DNA of 64,000 bases. It comes from Streptomyces sp. WAC05374 (GTDB lineage Bacteria > Actinomycetota > Actinomycetes > Streptomycetales > Streptomycetaceae). Positions 47,455 to 56,035 of the stretch are shown here, in pieces. Within the stretch, counting starts at the first letter, position 1. Each line of letters starts with the position of its first letter. Made by a program: the position numbers and the translations under genes. The DNA lies in contig NZ_SMNQ01000005.1 in assembly GCF_004353505.1 (NCBI RefSeq), positions 1-64,000 on the forward strand, in the 5' to 3' direction. The notes beneath the pieces are model-generated. The model did not search any database. It was not told the origin of the DNA and saw only the letters and a list, made by a program, of their open reading frames with translations.

Positions 47455-48691
47455 ACCGGTCCTCCGCCGTCCGCAACAGCCGCCGCTCCAGCACCGTCAC
47501 GTGCTCGGGGCGGCGCATGCGCGCGTGCCGCAGCAGCATGTCACGGACCGTGGCGTCGACACGGCGCTTCTTGGGGTGCCGCGCGGTGAAGTGAGCGCTC
47601 GCGAAGAACTCCACGGCCCCGTCCAACCGGGCGAGCCCGGACGCAACCCCGTCCAGTGAGGCACCCGAGCCCCCACCCCGCCCTCGCGCGCCCTCCTCGG
47701 CTCCGCCACCCAAGCCCGACCCCCCACCGGCCGACGCACCACCTCCACGCCGACCACCATCGATCACCCCACCACCGCCCACCCCACCAGGCACCGCGCC
47801 ACCCACCGCCCCACCAGGCACCGCGCCACCCACCGCCCCACCAGGCACCGCGCCACTCCCCGGCACCCCACCACCGCCACCGCGAGCACGACCCAACCCA
47901 CCCCCTTGCACCCCACCCCCGCGGCCACCACTCCCCCTCACCACCGGCGCCCCAGCGCCCCTCCCCCCACCATTGCCCCGGACCATCGGCCCCGCGTCGA
48001 CCGCCCCCGCGTCACTCCCCCGCACCGCCCACGCGAGATCGTCCGTCGCCGCCGCGTCAAGTACGGCGAGAGGCGCCAGGCGCTCGAGCAAGCGCGCGGC
48101 CCCGCCACCGCCACCGCGCCCGCCACCGCCCACACCCCCACCGCCACCACTCACATCCGCACCACCACCGCTGTCACCGCCACCACTCACATCCGCACCA
48201 CCACCGCTGTCACCGCCACCGCGCCCGCCCCCACGGCCGCCCCAGCCCCCAGGCATACCGAGCCAGGTGAACACCAGGCTCAGCGGCGCGCCCACCGTCC
48301 CGGGCGCGGGCGGCTCACCTCGCGCCCACCCTTCGGCGTACCGCCGCAGCGGCTCCGGCGCGCCCGCGGCCCAGGCGGCACGGTGCCGCCCCGGTATGGA
48401 CTCCGGATCCGCCGAGTCCAGCAACGGCAGCGCACCGTGCCGGTTGATCTCCCGGACGCGCCGACCGGCAGCGTCGTACAGCGTGAACCCGAACTCACCG
48501 AGACACATGCACACGAAGTCGTCCGAAGACCCGGCCCCCCCGTCAGGGCTGGGGCCGTCGAGCGCGTCCATCACCTCCCCCACCTCTCCCGGCTCCGTGA
48601 CCTCGTACGTCTCGGGATGGCCGGGCAGGGCGGCGGCGTGGTGGCGGTCCGCCACGACGATCCGCACGATGCCGGCCGACCGGCCCGTCAC
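47444..48691 (-). CDS. Unknown protein with a large Gly-rich repeat insertion
   Basis: 415 residues from GTG. Residues 1-130 form a folded N-terminal domain (IVRIVVADRHHAAALPGHPETYEV..., FVCMCLGEFGFTLYDAAGRRVREIN, LPLLDSADPESIPGRHRAAWAAG; given as blocks). Residues 150-340 are Gly-rich, with a 12-residue repeat GGDSGGGADVSG twice (DNA 48141..48212, period 36) and AVGGAVPGG about three times (DNA 47788..47862, period 27). The last 60 residues are basic helices (HPKKRRVDATVRDMLLRHARMRR). GTG overlaps the stop of the SUKH-4 gene (GTGA). Possibly a partner of the SUKH-4 protein; function unknown. Confidence 0.68.
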   Translation of the reverse strand: MTGRSAGIVRIVVADRHHAAALPGHPETYEVTEPGEVGEVMDALDGPSPDGGAGSSDDFVCMCLGEFGFTLYDAAGRRVREINRHGALPLLDSADPESIPGRHRAAWAAGAPEPLRRYAEGWARGEPPAPGTVGAPLSLVFTWLGMPGGWGGRGGGRGGGDSGGGADVSGGGDSGGGADVSGGGGGVGGGGRGGGGGAARLLERLAPLAVLDAAATDDLAWAVRGSDAGAVDAGPMVRGNGGGRGAGAPVVRGSGGRGGGVQGGGLGRARGGGGGVPGSGAVPGGAVGGAVPGGAVGGAVPGGVGGGGVIDGGRRGGGASAGGGSGLGGGAEEGARGRGGGSGASLDGVASGLARLDGAVEFFASAHFTARHPKKRRVDATVRDMLLRHARMRRPEHVTVLERRLLRTAEDRFRR

Positions 48692-49842
48692 AGCACGGCC
48701 CCCGCCTGGTCGTGGAAGACCTCGGGCCAGTAGCGGTAGTCCTCGGAGTCCCGCGCGGGGAGGCAGGCGACCGGGTCGACCGAGCCGAGGACAGTGACCA
48801 TGGTGTCGGCGAGCTGGTGGTAGAAGTCGTCGGTCAACCCGTGCTCCTTGTCGAGCTTCTGCTCACGGCTGTGCATCCACACCGTGAAGGCGAGGGTCGA
48901 GATGTCGGCGTTCACCGGGACCGCCGTTTCGGCACCGTATTCGAGGTAGTACACCTCACCCGTGCGACCGTCGATCACGGCGTCGAAGTCGTGCGTCAGC
49001 CCGCCCAGTGCGAGGAGCCGGCCGGTATCGGCGGGCAGGGAGTCACCCGCCTCGAGATGACTCAGCCGGGGGTCGACACGCAGACGTTCCCGCTTCTCGA
49101 CCACGGTCTCCAACAAGCCGTCCTCGTCGCCCAGCCAGAACATCAGGCCGTCCTTGGGCAGACCGACCTCGGCGAGGAACCGCCGCGTCGGCTCGTGTTC
49201 CAGGGTCGCCGGCATGCGCGCCGGGTCCAGCCGCACCACCTCCGCCGCGCCGAACTCCTCCTCCATGAGCCCAACCGGCAGGTCGAGGCGCAGCCTCCCG
49301 CCCGGCCGGGCGACGAGCGCCATGGGCCGTATCAAGGCGGCGATGCGCCAGAACGCCGGGATCTCCTGCTCCCACCCGGCCCCCTCCTCCGCGAACAGCG
49401 ACAGCAGTCTCTCCGTCGCCTCCTGGGCCACTCCCGTGCCACTCCGACCCGCCAGATCGGCGAACCGCCCGCTCCGCGCGCCGAGTTCGTCGACGGCCGC
49501 CAGGAAGCGGGCGAGCACCTCCAGCGACGGAGCGAGCGGAATGGTCTCGGCGTACCGGGGTGAGTACATCTCCAGGCTGAAGACCTGCCCTGTGCGGCCG
49601 TCCAGGACGACGTGCTGTGCGTCGAGCCCTTCCACCAGCAGATGCCCCACGGCGAGCAGCCCGGCGATGCGCGGGTTCAGGTCTGCGGGGTCGTACTCCT
49701 CGTCCACGAGCTGCGACGCCGTCACCACCCGCGACTCGGTGAGCCGCGTGAACGTCACCAGGTCGTGCGTGTCCGGCAGCCTGCCCCCGGCGAGGAACCG
49801 CCGGGTCGGCTCATGGGTGATCGACGGATGGATGACGCGCAT
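48688..49842 (-). CDS. Tandem SUKH-4 domain protein
   Basis: 384 residues from ATG 49842 (GGGGGG four bases upstream). Two copies of the same domain: residues about 8-120 begin THEPTRRFLAGGRLP, and residues about 230-380 begin EHEPTRRFLAEVGLP; each continues to a DGRTGQVFSL / DGRTGEVYYLE strand pair. This is the SUKH-4 pattern. SUKH proteins are immunity proteins against polymorphic toxins in many bacteria, but lone streptomycete copies may have other roles. No toxin gene is recognisable next to it. Confidence 0.8.
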   Translation of the reverse strand: MRVIHPSITHEPTRRFLAGGRLPDTHDLVTFTRLTESRVVTASQLVDEEYDPADLNPRIAGLLAVGHLLVEGLDAQHVVLDGRTGQVFSLEMYSPRYAETIPLAPSLEVLARFLAAVDELGARSGRFADLAGRSGTGVAQEATERLLSLFAEEGAGWEQEIPAFWRIAALIRPMALVARPGGRLRLDLPVGLMEEEFGAAEVVRLDPARMPATLEHEPTRRFLAEVGLPKDGLMFWLGDEDGLLETVVEKRERLRVDPRLSHLEAGDSLPADTGRLLALGGLTHDFDAVIDGRTGEVYYLEYGAETAVPVNADISTLAFTVWMHSREQKLDKEHGLTDDFYHQLADTMVTVLGSVDPVACLPARDSEDYRYWPEVFHDQAGAVL

Positions 49843-49997
49843 GGTGCCCCCCCGTGGCGCTGTGCGGTGATCTACCACTGACTCCACGATACGAGTCACC
49901 ACTGACAACAGCCCGTGAGCGCCAAACCCCCACGTCTCGCCCGCCGTTCGATTAGCTTGGGAGCCCGTTGACGACCACTGTGCCCCAGGAGGCTCCT

Positions 49998-50819
49998 GTG
50001 CCGGACCGCGACCCCGAGTCCGTCTCTGCCGCGGACATCCACGCCCGGATCGACACCAGCAAGCCCCACTCGGCCCGCTTCTGGAACTACTTCGTGGGCG
50101 GCAAGGACTACTACGAGGTGGACCGCGAGCTCGGCGACCAGATCAAGGCCATCTTCCCCGGCCTGGTCGACGTGGCCCGCACGAGCCGGCACTTCCTCGG
50201 CCGCGCGGTCCGGCACTTGGCGGGCGAGCAGGGAGTGCGCCAGTTCCTGGACATCGGCACCGGGCTCCCGACCGGCGACAACACCCACGAGGTCGCCCAG
50301 CAGACCGCCCCCGACACGCGGATCGTCTACGTCGACAACGACCCCCTGGTCCTGGCCCACGCCCGTGCGCTGCTCACCAGCACGCCCGAGGGCCGCACGG
50401 CGTACGTCGACGCCGACATGTACGACCCCGACACCATCCTGGAAGCCGCCTCGGCCACCCTGGACCTTTCCCGACCAGTGGCCCTGATGATCCTCAACAC
50501 CCTGGGGCACGTGGCCGATTACGACGTCGCCCGCTCCATGATCACCCGCCTCATGGCGGGCCTCCCGTCGGGCAGCTACCTCACCATCTGCGACGGCACG
50601 GCCACCAGCGACGGCATGATCGCCGCCTCCGAGGCCTACAACAAGAGCGACGCCGTCCCCTACTACGTACGCACCGTCCAGGACATCACCGGCTTCTTCG
50701 ACGGCCTCGACCTCGTCGCCCCCGGCGTCGTACCCGTCACCGACTGGCGACCCGACCCCACCGCCCCGAGGCCCGCCACCCCCGTCGACGCCTACGGCGG
50801 CGTGGGCCGCAAGCCGTAG
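49998..50819 (+). CDS. S-adenosyl methyltransferase (PF04672, DUF574 type)
   Basis: 273 residues from GTG 49998, five bases after a perfect AGGAGG; TTG 49968 is a longer option. Family start HARIDTSKPHSARFWNYFVGGKDYYEVDRE (about 14-43), SAM loop FLDIGTGLPTGDNTHEVAQ, YVDNDPLVLAHARAL, and ALMILNTLGHVADYDVARSM. These methyltransferases are greatly expanded in streptomycetes, often with unknown acceptor, some near regulatory pairs. Single gene, divergent from SUKH-4. Confidence 0.9.
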   Translation: MPDRDPESVSAADIHARIDTSKPHSARFWNYFVGGKDYYEVDRELGDQIKAIFPGLVDVARTSRHFLGRAVRHLAGEQGVRQFLDIGTGLPTGDNTHEVAQQTAPDTRIVYVDNDPLVLAHARALLTSTPEGRTAYVDADMYDPDTILEAASATLDLSRPVALMILNTLGHVADYDVARSMITRLMAGLPSGSYLTICDGTATSDGMIAASEAYNKSDAVPYYVRTVQDITGFFDGLDLVAPGVVPVTDWRPDPTAPRPATPVDAYGGVGRKP

Positions 50820-50852
50820 CCCCGCACCGGGCGGGGCGTTCCCGGCCCGGCC

Positions 50853-51401
50853 TCACGCCCCGGTGGGCTCCCGTACGACGCCCTCCACGGCGTCCAGCGC
50901 GACGGCCCACGGGTACCCGCCGGACAGCTCCTGGCCCGGCGGGTTCGCCGCATAGGCCCCCTCGCCGTACAGCACCGACACCCCGGCCGCCCGGAGCGTC
51001 GCCACCGAGCTGCCGAAGGCCGGGTGCCGTACGTGGGCCTGGTTCACACACGGCATCACCAGCGTGGGCACGCCCCTGCCGGCGCCCTGGACCGCCATGC
51101 TCAGCACGAACTTCGCCGTCAGCCCCAGCGCCCACTCGTTCACCACGTTGAACGTCGCCGGCGCGAACAGGATGACGTCCGCCTGCGGCCACACCTCCGG
51201 CTGCCCCGGCAGGTCGTACTCCCACCGCACCGGATGCCCCGTGAGCGCCGCCAGCCCGTCAAGGCTGCCCTCCACCCACCGCGCGGCGGTCGGCGTCAGA
51301 CCCAGGCACACGTCCCACCCACGGCTCTGGGCGTCCTCGATCACCCGCGCGACATCGAACACGGGCGGCGCGGCTGAGCAGAACAGATACAAGGTCCTCA
51401 T
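50853..51401 (-). CDS. Flavoprotein (HFCD/Dfp family)
   Basis: 182 residues from ATG 51401. Flavoprotein fold: LYLFCSAAPPVFDVARVIEDAQSRGWDVCLGLTP (about 3-36), IVLFAPATFNVVNEWALGLT-like core (here DVILFAPATFNVVNEWALGL) and VLSMAVQGAGRGVPTLVMPCVNQAH, with the PXMNXXMW-type motif replaced by PCVNQAHVRHP. It binds FMN; related enzymes decarboxylate cysteine residues or pantothenoylcysteine. Role here unknown. Convergent with the methyltransferase gene at 49998 (33 bp between stops). Confidence 0.83.
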   Translation of the reverse strand: MRTLYLFCSAAPPVFDVARVIEDAQSRGWDVCLGLTPTAARWVEGSLDGLAALTGHPVRWEYDLPGQPEVWPQADVILFAPATFNVVNEWALGLTAKFVLSMAVQGAGRGVPTLVMPCVNQAHVRHPAFGSSVATLRAAGVSVLYGEGAYAANPPGQELSGGYPWAVALDAVEGVVREPTGA

Positions 51402-51436
51402 GATCCCCATCCGATCACACCCAACACTCGCCCCGG

Positions 51437-51955
51437 TCACGGGTCTTCGTGACGTACGGCTCTCCCGAGCTCGTCGACCGCGGTCCAGTACCCATGAAGG
51501 GCCACATGGAACGCCGAGGCATCTCTGACACCGTCCGCGATGTCGCCCAGCGCCATGTACACCTCCCGGGACGCCGCGAACACCCGATCACACGCCACCG
51601 CCGTACCCGCGCTCACGGCGTGGACGGTCGCGACCTGATAGGTGTGCCGGAAGGGGCCGAACACCTCGCGAAGACGTGCCCGGTGCTCGTCGATACCGTC
51701 CCTGCGCCGCTGATCGTCCTCCACCCCGAGAATCGCCGGGGTCTGCCGGTACTCGACCCCGGTGAGGTGGGCCTGCTCCAGAAACGCCAGGTAGGCCGCC
51801 CGCCGCACCTCCCTCCGCCGGGTCTCCTCCTGAGTCGCCGCCGTGATCTCCGCCTGCAGCCGCGCGGCCCGCGTGTGCCCCAGGCTCGTGACCCAGCTCG
51901 CCAGCACGGCCGTCACGCCCGTCAGCCCCGCGATCCACAGTCCGGTGTCCCCCAT
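51437..51955 (-). CDS. Single-TM coiled-coil protein of unknown function
   Basis: 172 residues. N-terminal TM helix (LWIAGLTGVTAVLASWVTSLG, positions 6-26), then a helical region ARLQAEITAATQEETRRREVRRAAYLAFLEQA (about 31-62) and further helices to the C-terminus. This layout is common in streptomycete proteins of unknown role. It is the last chromosomal gene before the integrated element. Weak ribosome binding site (AGGGG close to ATG). Confidence 0.7.
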   Translation of the reverse strand: MGDTGLWIAGLTGVTAVLASWVTSLGHTRAARLQAEITAATQEETRRREVRRAAYLAFLEQAHLTGVEYRQTPAILGVEDDQRRRDGIDEHRARLREVFGPFRHTYQVATVHAVSAGTAVACDRVFAASREVYMALGDIADGVRDASAFHVALHGYWTAVDELGRAVRHEDP

Positions 51956-52276
51956 ACCCCTGGAGTGTGACGCCCCACGCCCCGCCCGAACAGTCGCCTG
52001 CCTTAAACCGAGTATCCGCCCCCTCACCGTCAACGCCACGGCCGGCGACGCTTGCACCATGCGCCAAGGACCCCTGAATGCCCTCCCCAAGCCCTCGCCG
52101 ACCCTCGTGGTGGCCGCCCTCTCCCTCGCCGCCTGGTCCTGACCCTGCCGGCACCGGTCTGCTGGGCACTCTCCCGGCACCACCCCGATCTGGCAGGACC
52201 CTGGCCGCCGCCTACGACTGGTCGGCCGACTCCAGCGGCCTCTGCGCCTTCGGCCTTGAAGTCCGGTACGGACGCC
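51956..52276. other. Intergenic chromosomal flank left of the element
   Basis: About 320 bp with no gene that I can support on either strand; open frames are short and lack ribosome binding sites. It leads into the terminator that originally followed tRNA-Val. Confidence 0.5.
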
Positions 52277-52310
52277 GAAGACCCCCAGCCATGATCGGCT
52301 GGGGGTCTTC
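52277..52310 (-). terminator. Original tRNA-Val terminator
   Basis: GAAGACCCCCAGCC pairs perfectly with GGCTGGGGGTCTTC (14 bp, 6-nt loop). It directly follows the truncated tRNA copy, as the chromosomal terminator would before integration. Confidence 0.75.
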
Positions 52311-52359
52311 GCACTGGTGGGCGCGGACGTTTTCGAACCGCCGACATCTGCTTTGTAAG
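52311..52359 (-). repeat. Attachment site copy: 3' half of tRNA-Val
   Basis: 49 bp identical to 56776..56824 except at 52330 (T for G in the T-stem). It runs from the anticodon loop to past the CCA end. Lacks the 5' half, so it is not a tRNA gene. Confidence 0.9.
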
Positions 52360-52642
52360 CCTGGCGCCATTGGTGGACACGTTCCCGCTGGTCACCCACC
52401 ATCTGAGGAACTAATCCTGCTATCACGGCACCTGCACCGCTGCGCGCCCCGGTTGACCGTGGCTGACCGCTCGATCTGGCACGGATCTGGCACGGCCGCC
52501 TTCTGGTCCGTAGCTCTAGCCGGATCGGTCAGTGACGGCCATACCGGCCGCTGGGGGGCCCGGAGGGACGCCACCGTGCGGGGGCGGTTGCTGGGGTTGC
52601 GGTACCTGGCTGCTGTACCGCAAGATCCAAACAGGGGTGACC

Positions 52643-52999
52643 ATGGAACGATATGTGCTGGAATCGCTGTTGGCCGGTGATGACGAGGCGTCCGCGATAG
52701 CTCTGGCCACCCTTCGCAGCGGCGCCACCTACTGGGTGGCAGACCGGGCACAACCCGCAGGCCAGCATGCCGGAGTCTTCAAGCGCCGACTTCAGCGCAT
52801 GCGGATGCACGGACTCGAACCTCTTGGGCTGGAACGAGCAGTGCAGCTCATCCGCGAACACGGCCAGCCCGTGCGCACAGGGCTGATCGATGCTGCCGAT
52901 CGGACATGGACCACCCTGCTCTTCCTCACCGAGGACGGCAGCGCACTAGTGGCCTGCGCCGGCTGGCCGCTGCCGCTGGTCACGAAGCCACCGCTTTAG
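52643..52999 (+). CDS. Hypothetical protein on the element
   Basis: 118 residues from ATG 52643 (AGGGGTGACC upstream). It reads MERYVLESLLAGDDEASAIA..., with a helical middle (GVFKRRLQRMRMHGLEPLGLERAVQLIREHG, about 44-74) and a beta C-terminus (TLLFLTEDGSALVACAGW). Looks like a small folded cytosolic protein; not recognised. Streptomycete GC3 bias is normal, unlike the next gene. Role unknown. Confidence 0.6.
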   Translation: MERYVLESLLAGDDEASAIALATLRSGATYWVADRAQPAGQHAGVFKRRLQRMRMHGLEPLGLERAVQLIREHGQPVRTGLIDAADRTWTTLLFLTEDGSALVACAGWPLPLVTKPPL

Positions 53000-53210
53000 G
53001 GGTTCGGCCGACGGCCCTGTCCTAGCCCCTGGCTATGCGAAGCCACGGCCTGTCGCGGCCGCTCGCAGTCGCTTCCGTCTGCTGTCGTTGATGTCAGGTG
53101 GCGATGTCAGACGCCAGCCAGGGGTGCGGTCACGGCCTGGTGCGTGCAGTGATGCCGGGTGATCCAGTAGAACATGCCTAGCTCATGACCTATGAGGTTC
53201 CCTGGTGTGT

Positions 53211-53264
53211 CCCTGTCGGCTAGGATCTCGTGACCACTGTATAGGGCGATCCTAGCCGACAGGG
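53211..53264. repeat. 17-bp perfect inverted repeat
   Basis: CCCTGTCGGCTAGGATC (53211..53227) and its exact reverse complement (53248..53264) flank a 20-nt spacer. No gene is supported in 53000..53448; this and the terminator at 53405 are its main structure. Confidence 0.85.
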
Positions 53265-53404
53265 AGTCGCGAACTTCAGCAAAACCCCAGGTCAGCGAGG
53301 TTGTCCACGTGCGCCCGCGAGCTGGGTTGCACCGTGTCGGACGGTGTGCTTCACTTGCAGCAGCATAGCTAACTGGTGAATAGGGGAAACCTGAACACCA
53401 CATC

Positions 53405-53433
53405 CTAAGGCCGCCCCTCAGGGGCGGCCTTAG
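53405..53433 (+). terminator. Hairpin immediately before the DUF3800 gene
   Basis: CTAAGGCCGCCCC pairs perfectly (13 bp) with GGGGCGGCCTTAG around a 3-nt loop, 16 bp before the start of DUF3800. It may insulate that gene. Confidence 0.75.
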
Positions 53434-53448
53434 CGCTATGTTAAGGAT

Positions 53449-54279
53449 GTGCATATTTGCTACCTGGATGAATCCGGCGGTTGCGAGCCTGATAACGCTG
53501 GCCCGAGCGCAACCCCCGTGATGGTGATCATGGGACTAATCGTTGAGGCGGCTAAAGTCCCTGCACTCACGCGCGACTTTCTGGACTTGAAGCGAAGGCA
53601 CTTCCCGGGAAGATTTGCTCAGGGTCCTGCTCTCGATCACGTTTTGACCGAGATAAAAGGGTCAGAGATTCTCCAGATGACGCGGTCAACCTCCCGCAAT
53701 AAACGGCGGCAGGCTGAGAGGATCCGAAAGGACCTACTGTCGATCATGGAAGCTCATGACGGAATGATCGTCGGACGCGTCTGGGTCAAGGCATCTGGAG
53801 TCGCGCTTAAGCCGACGCCGAGTTACTGCTACGCGGTTCAGGACATCGCCCGGCACTTCGGGGAGTTCTTGCAGGTCAACTCCTCTGAAGGGCTGATCAT
53901 TGCGGACGGACGGGTGCACGCTTCCAACGTGAAAGTCGCACACTCGATCTTCACGCAGAAATGGAGAACCGGCGGTGACCCATTCGGGTCACTCCGCGAG
54001 GTTCCGGTTTTTTCGCACAGTGAGAATCACGTCGGTATTCAGTGTGCGGACCTTATTGCGTCCACGCTGGTTTTTCCGATGGCTGCATCTGCGTATGGTC
54101 CCGGAGTGCATGGGAACCCGCATAATTCGGGGACTTATCACGAGGTTCGCAAGGTTTTCGGTGAACGGGTCAAGGGACTTCAGTATCGGTACCGAGACGA
54201 GACAGGAAAGTGGCGGGGTGGGCTCGTGGTAAGCGACCAGAAGACACAGCGGCCTGGTTCATTGTTGTTCAAGCCTTAG
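53449..54279 (+). CDS. DUF3800 protein
   Basis: 276 residues from GTG. Begins MHICYLDESG, the DUF3800 signature (Asp-Glu pair), with further conserved acids and His in LIIADGR and SENHVGIQCADLIAS near the C-terminus. The fold is RNase H-like and nuclease activity is suspected; such genes are common on mobile elements and in defence islands. Composition is visibly less GC-rich than its neighbours (AAA, ATA and TTT codons), suggesting recent transfer. The ribosome binding site AAGGAT is only 2 bases from GTG, so translation may be leaderless-like. Confidence 0.87.
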   Translation: MHICYLDESGGCEPDNAGPSATPVMVIMGLIVEAAKVPALTRDFLDLKRRHFPGRFAQGPALDHVLTEIKGSEILQMTRSTSRNKRRQAERIRKDLLSIMEAHDGMIVGRVWVKASGVALKPTPSYCYAVQDIARHFGEFLQVNSSEGLIIADGRVHASNVKVAHSIFTQKWRTGGDPFGSLREVPVFSHSENHVGIQCADLIASTLVFPMAASAYGPGVHGNPHNSGTYHEVRKVFGERVKGLQYRYRDETGKWRGGLVVSDQKTQRPGSLLFKP

Positions 54280-54334
54280 CTGCTTGGCGGTGACGCCGGC
54301 ACAGCGGGGCTAGCTCACTAAAGGTCGGTGGAGC

Positions 54335-54478
54335 GGCTTTGGGCGGGAGCTGCCATGGGGCGAGAGATCATGGCCCCGTAAGCTTCCGGCGCGTCGGGCA
54401 GTCTGTGGACCTGCCCGCTAAAGCACGACGTTGGGGCCATGATCTTAGAGGCTCGCCCCATGGTGGCTGCCTAAAGCC
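54335..54478 (+). repeat. Long structured inverted repeat (possible structured RNA)
   Basis: CCATGGGGCGAG + AGATCATGGCCCC (54353..54377) pairs with GGGGCCATGATCT + CTCGCCCCATGG (54433..54463) with one 6-nt bulge; outer GGCTTT/AAAGCC ends also pair. The loop holds CGGGCAG/CTGCCCG. No gene is supported in 54280..54723. Confidence 0.8.
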
Positions 54479-54685
54479 GTGGAGCCGACCGCCCCAGCCA
54501 CAGCGGGTTTCCACCCTTCGCCCGCAGCACGCGGCGCGCCGCCTGGCGCGGCCAGCCGGGGCGGAGACAGGAGGCAGGCCGCGCCGCAGAGGCGGCGCGC
54601 GCCCGCGCCGTGCGCGGGCCTTGATGAAGTAGGGAAAGTCTTACCGCGCTTGCGGTCTTGTGGTCGTGCCGCCCTTGCTGCTGCG

Positions 54686-54701
54686 ATGACGGAACCGTCA
54701 T
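54686..54701 (+). promoter_or_regulatory. Palindromic operator before the NERD gene
   Basis: ATGACGGAACCGTCAT, a perfect 16-bp palindrome 22 bp before the ATG. Its TGACGG/CCGTCA arms match the site at 11506. Confidence 0.55.
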
Positions 54702-54723
54702 TCAGGCTGGTCAAGGGGTGGTC

Positions 54724-55578
54724 ATGGCAAAGCTCAAGGTCGTGCGCTGGAACCGTTACGGACATGATCGTCTGTACGCGAACTTGCCGGATGGCACGGC
54801 CGTCGCCTGGGCTGACTGCAAAACGGGCAAGATTACGATCTTGCTCGATGACTACCGCGATGCGGCGCTGACGGTGTTGACCCAGCACTTACGGCAGATC
54901 TCGCCGACTCCGCCGGCCGCCCCAGTGCCCGTCCGGGCAACCGCATCGCTGCCTCCCTTGACGCCCCGCGACGACCTAGCCTCCAACACTCCTGGCACGG
55001 CCGTGCGCGCAAAGCTTGACGAGGTGGGCCCGGGCCCGTTGGAGCGGTTCGTTGCCTGGGTGCTTCGGCGGCCGACTGACGGTGACTCATGGCGTACAGG
55101 GCTCGTCGGTGAACGGCGTGTAGGAGCCGAGTTGGGCCGTCTGGAACGTCAAGGGTGGAGAGTCTTGCACTCCATCCCCCTCCCCCGAGGGGTGGACATT
55201 GATCACTTATTGATCGGCCCTGGCGGGGTGTTCAGCGTCAACACCAAGCACCACCCGAACAAGGCAGTGTGGGTGGGCGATGACGTCGCGAGGATCAACC
55301 GCGGCAAGCCCAAGCCGTACCCCCGCAAGAGTCGGGCAGAGGCTGAACGCGTACAAAGGGTACTGGAGCGCTACTGCGACTTTCCCGTGCCCGTGCAACC
55401 GGTTCTCGTCTTCGTCGGGACTACCGACGTGAAAGTCGCGGCCACCCAGCTCACGGTGCGTGTCTACCGCGAACGGGAGGTTTCTGCCCTGGCGCCCCTC
55501 CCCGCGGTGCTCACTCCTAGCCAGGCGGAACAGGTCTACAACGTCGCCCGTCACCGAGAGGCATGGCTCACGGCATGA
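54724..55578 (+). CDS. NERD (nuclease-related) domain protein
   Basis: 284 residues from ATG 54724 (AGGGG upstream). N-terminal beta domain (MAKLKVVRWNRYGHDRLYAN...) to about 65, Pro linker, then NERD: GLVGERRVGAELGRLERQGW, RVLHSIPL, IDHLLIGPGGVFSVNTKHH with Asp and Lys of the nuclease core (about 125-185). NERD resembles restriction-type nuclease folds. TTA codons at 54889..54891 and 55207..55209 make it bldA-dependent in streptomycetes. Preceded by a perfect palindrome. A DNA-processing or defence role is plausible but unproven. Confidence 0.85.
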   Translation: MAKLKVVRWNRYGHDRLYANLPDGTAVAWADCKTGKITILLDDYRDAALTVLTQHLRQISPTPPAAPVPVRATASLPPLTPRDDLASNTPGTAVRAKLDEVGPGPLERFVAWVLRRPTDGDSWRTGLVGERRVGAELGRLERQGWRVLHSIPLPRGVDIDHLLIGPGGVFSVNTKHHPNKAVWVGDDVARINRGKPKPYPRKSRAEAERVQRVLERYCDFPVPVQPVLVFVGTTDVKVAATQLTVRVYREREVSALAPLPAVLTPSQAEQVYNVARHREAWLTA

Positions 55579-55617
55579 GGCTGCGTACCGCGCACGCGGA
55601 GGATGCTGGACGACGTG

Positions 55618-56019
55618 TCATGCGGCTTCCGTGCCGGGCCTCTGCCCGTGCTCGAGATATACCGGCGCGGCGTCGTTGCGGGCCTGCGCTGCTGCAAGGA
55701 TGCGCCGAGCCAGTCTGGGGATGGTGCGCTCGGCGACCTCGTCCATCGAAACGAACGCGAACGCCTTCAGCTCATCCTGCTGCAAGGTGATCTTTGCCAG
55801 GTCATCTGAGCTGAGGTTGCCACCGTCGAAGAGGTACAGCACCTTGTCGCCTTCCGCCTCACTGGGTGCCCAGTCGACGGCGAGCAGGCGGCCTAGAGCG
55901 GGCGTGATCCCGAGTTCCTCGTAGACCTCCCGGACAGCAGCGTGCAGGGGGGGGGACTCGCCGGTCTCGACGTATCCGCCGGGGACCTCCCAGGACCTCT
56001 TGTATGTGGGCTCAACCAT
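55618..56019 (-). pseudogene. NUDIX hydrolase, 5'-truncated
   Basis: 133 codons beginning MVEPTYKRSWEVPGGY. The Nudix box G-x5-E-x7-REVYEELGI is complete, but the first 30 or so residues (the opening strand region) are missing. Reading upstream gives RVLMVEPTYK, which fits the family (GRVLLVEPTY), then a TGA; so homology ends abruptly near 56037. The break meets the broken end of the integrase gene on the other strand, implying one deletion cut both. A shortened protein from ATG 56019 might still be made, but activity is doubtful. Confidence 0.72.
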
Positions 56020-56035
56020 GAGGACGCGAGGAGCT

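Noticed and set aside
52311..52359. Second tRNA-Val gene
   Set aside because: Only the 3' half is present; D arm and acceptor 5' strand are missing and the T-stem has a mismatch. It is an attachment-site copy.
53107..53454. Minus-strand 115-codon frame overlapping the 17-bp inverted repeat
   Set aside because: Composition is poor in its first half, no ribosome binding site, and it spans the terminator and repeat arms; only the last 45 codons look protein-like, which is not enough.
54335..54478. Retron msr-msd
   Set aside because: No reverse transcriptase gene in or near the element.
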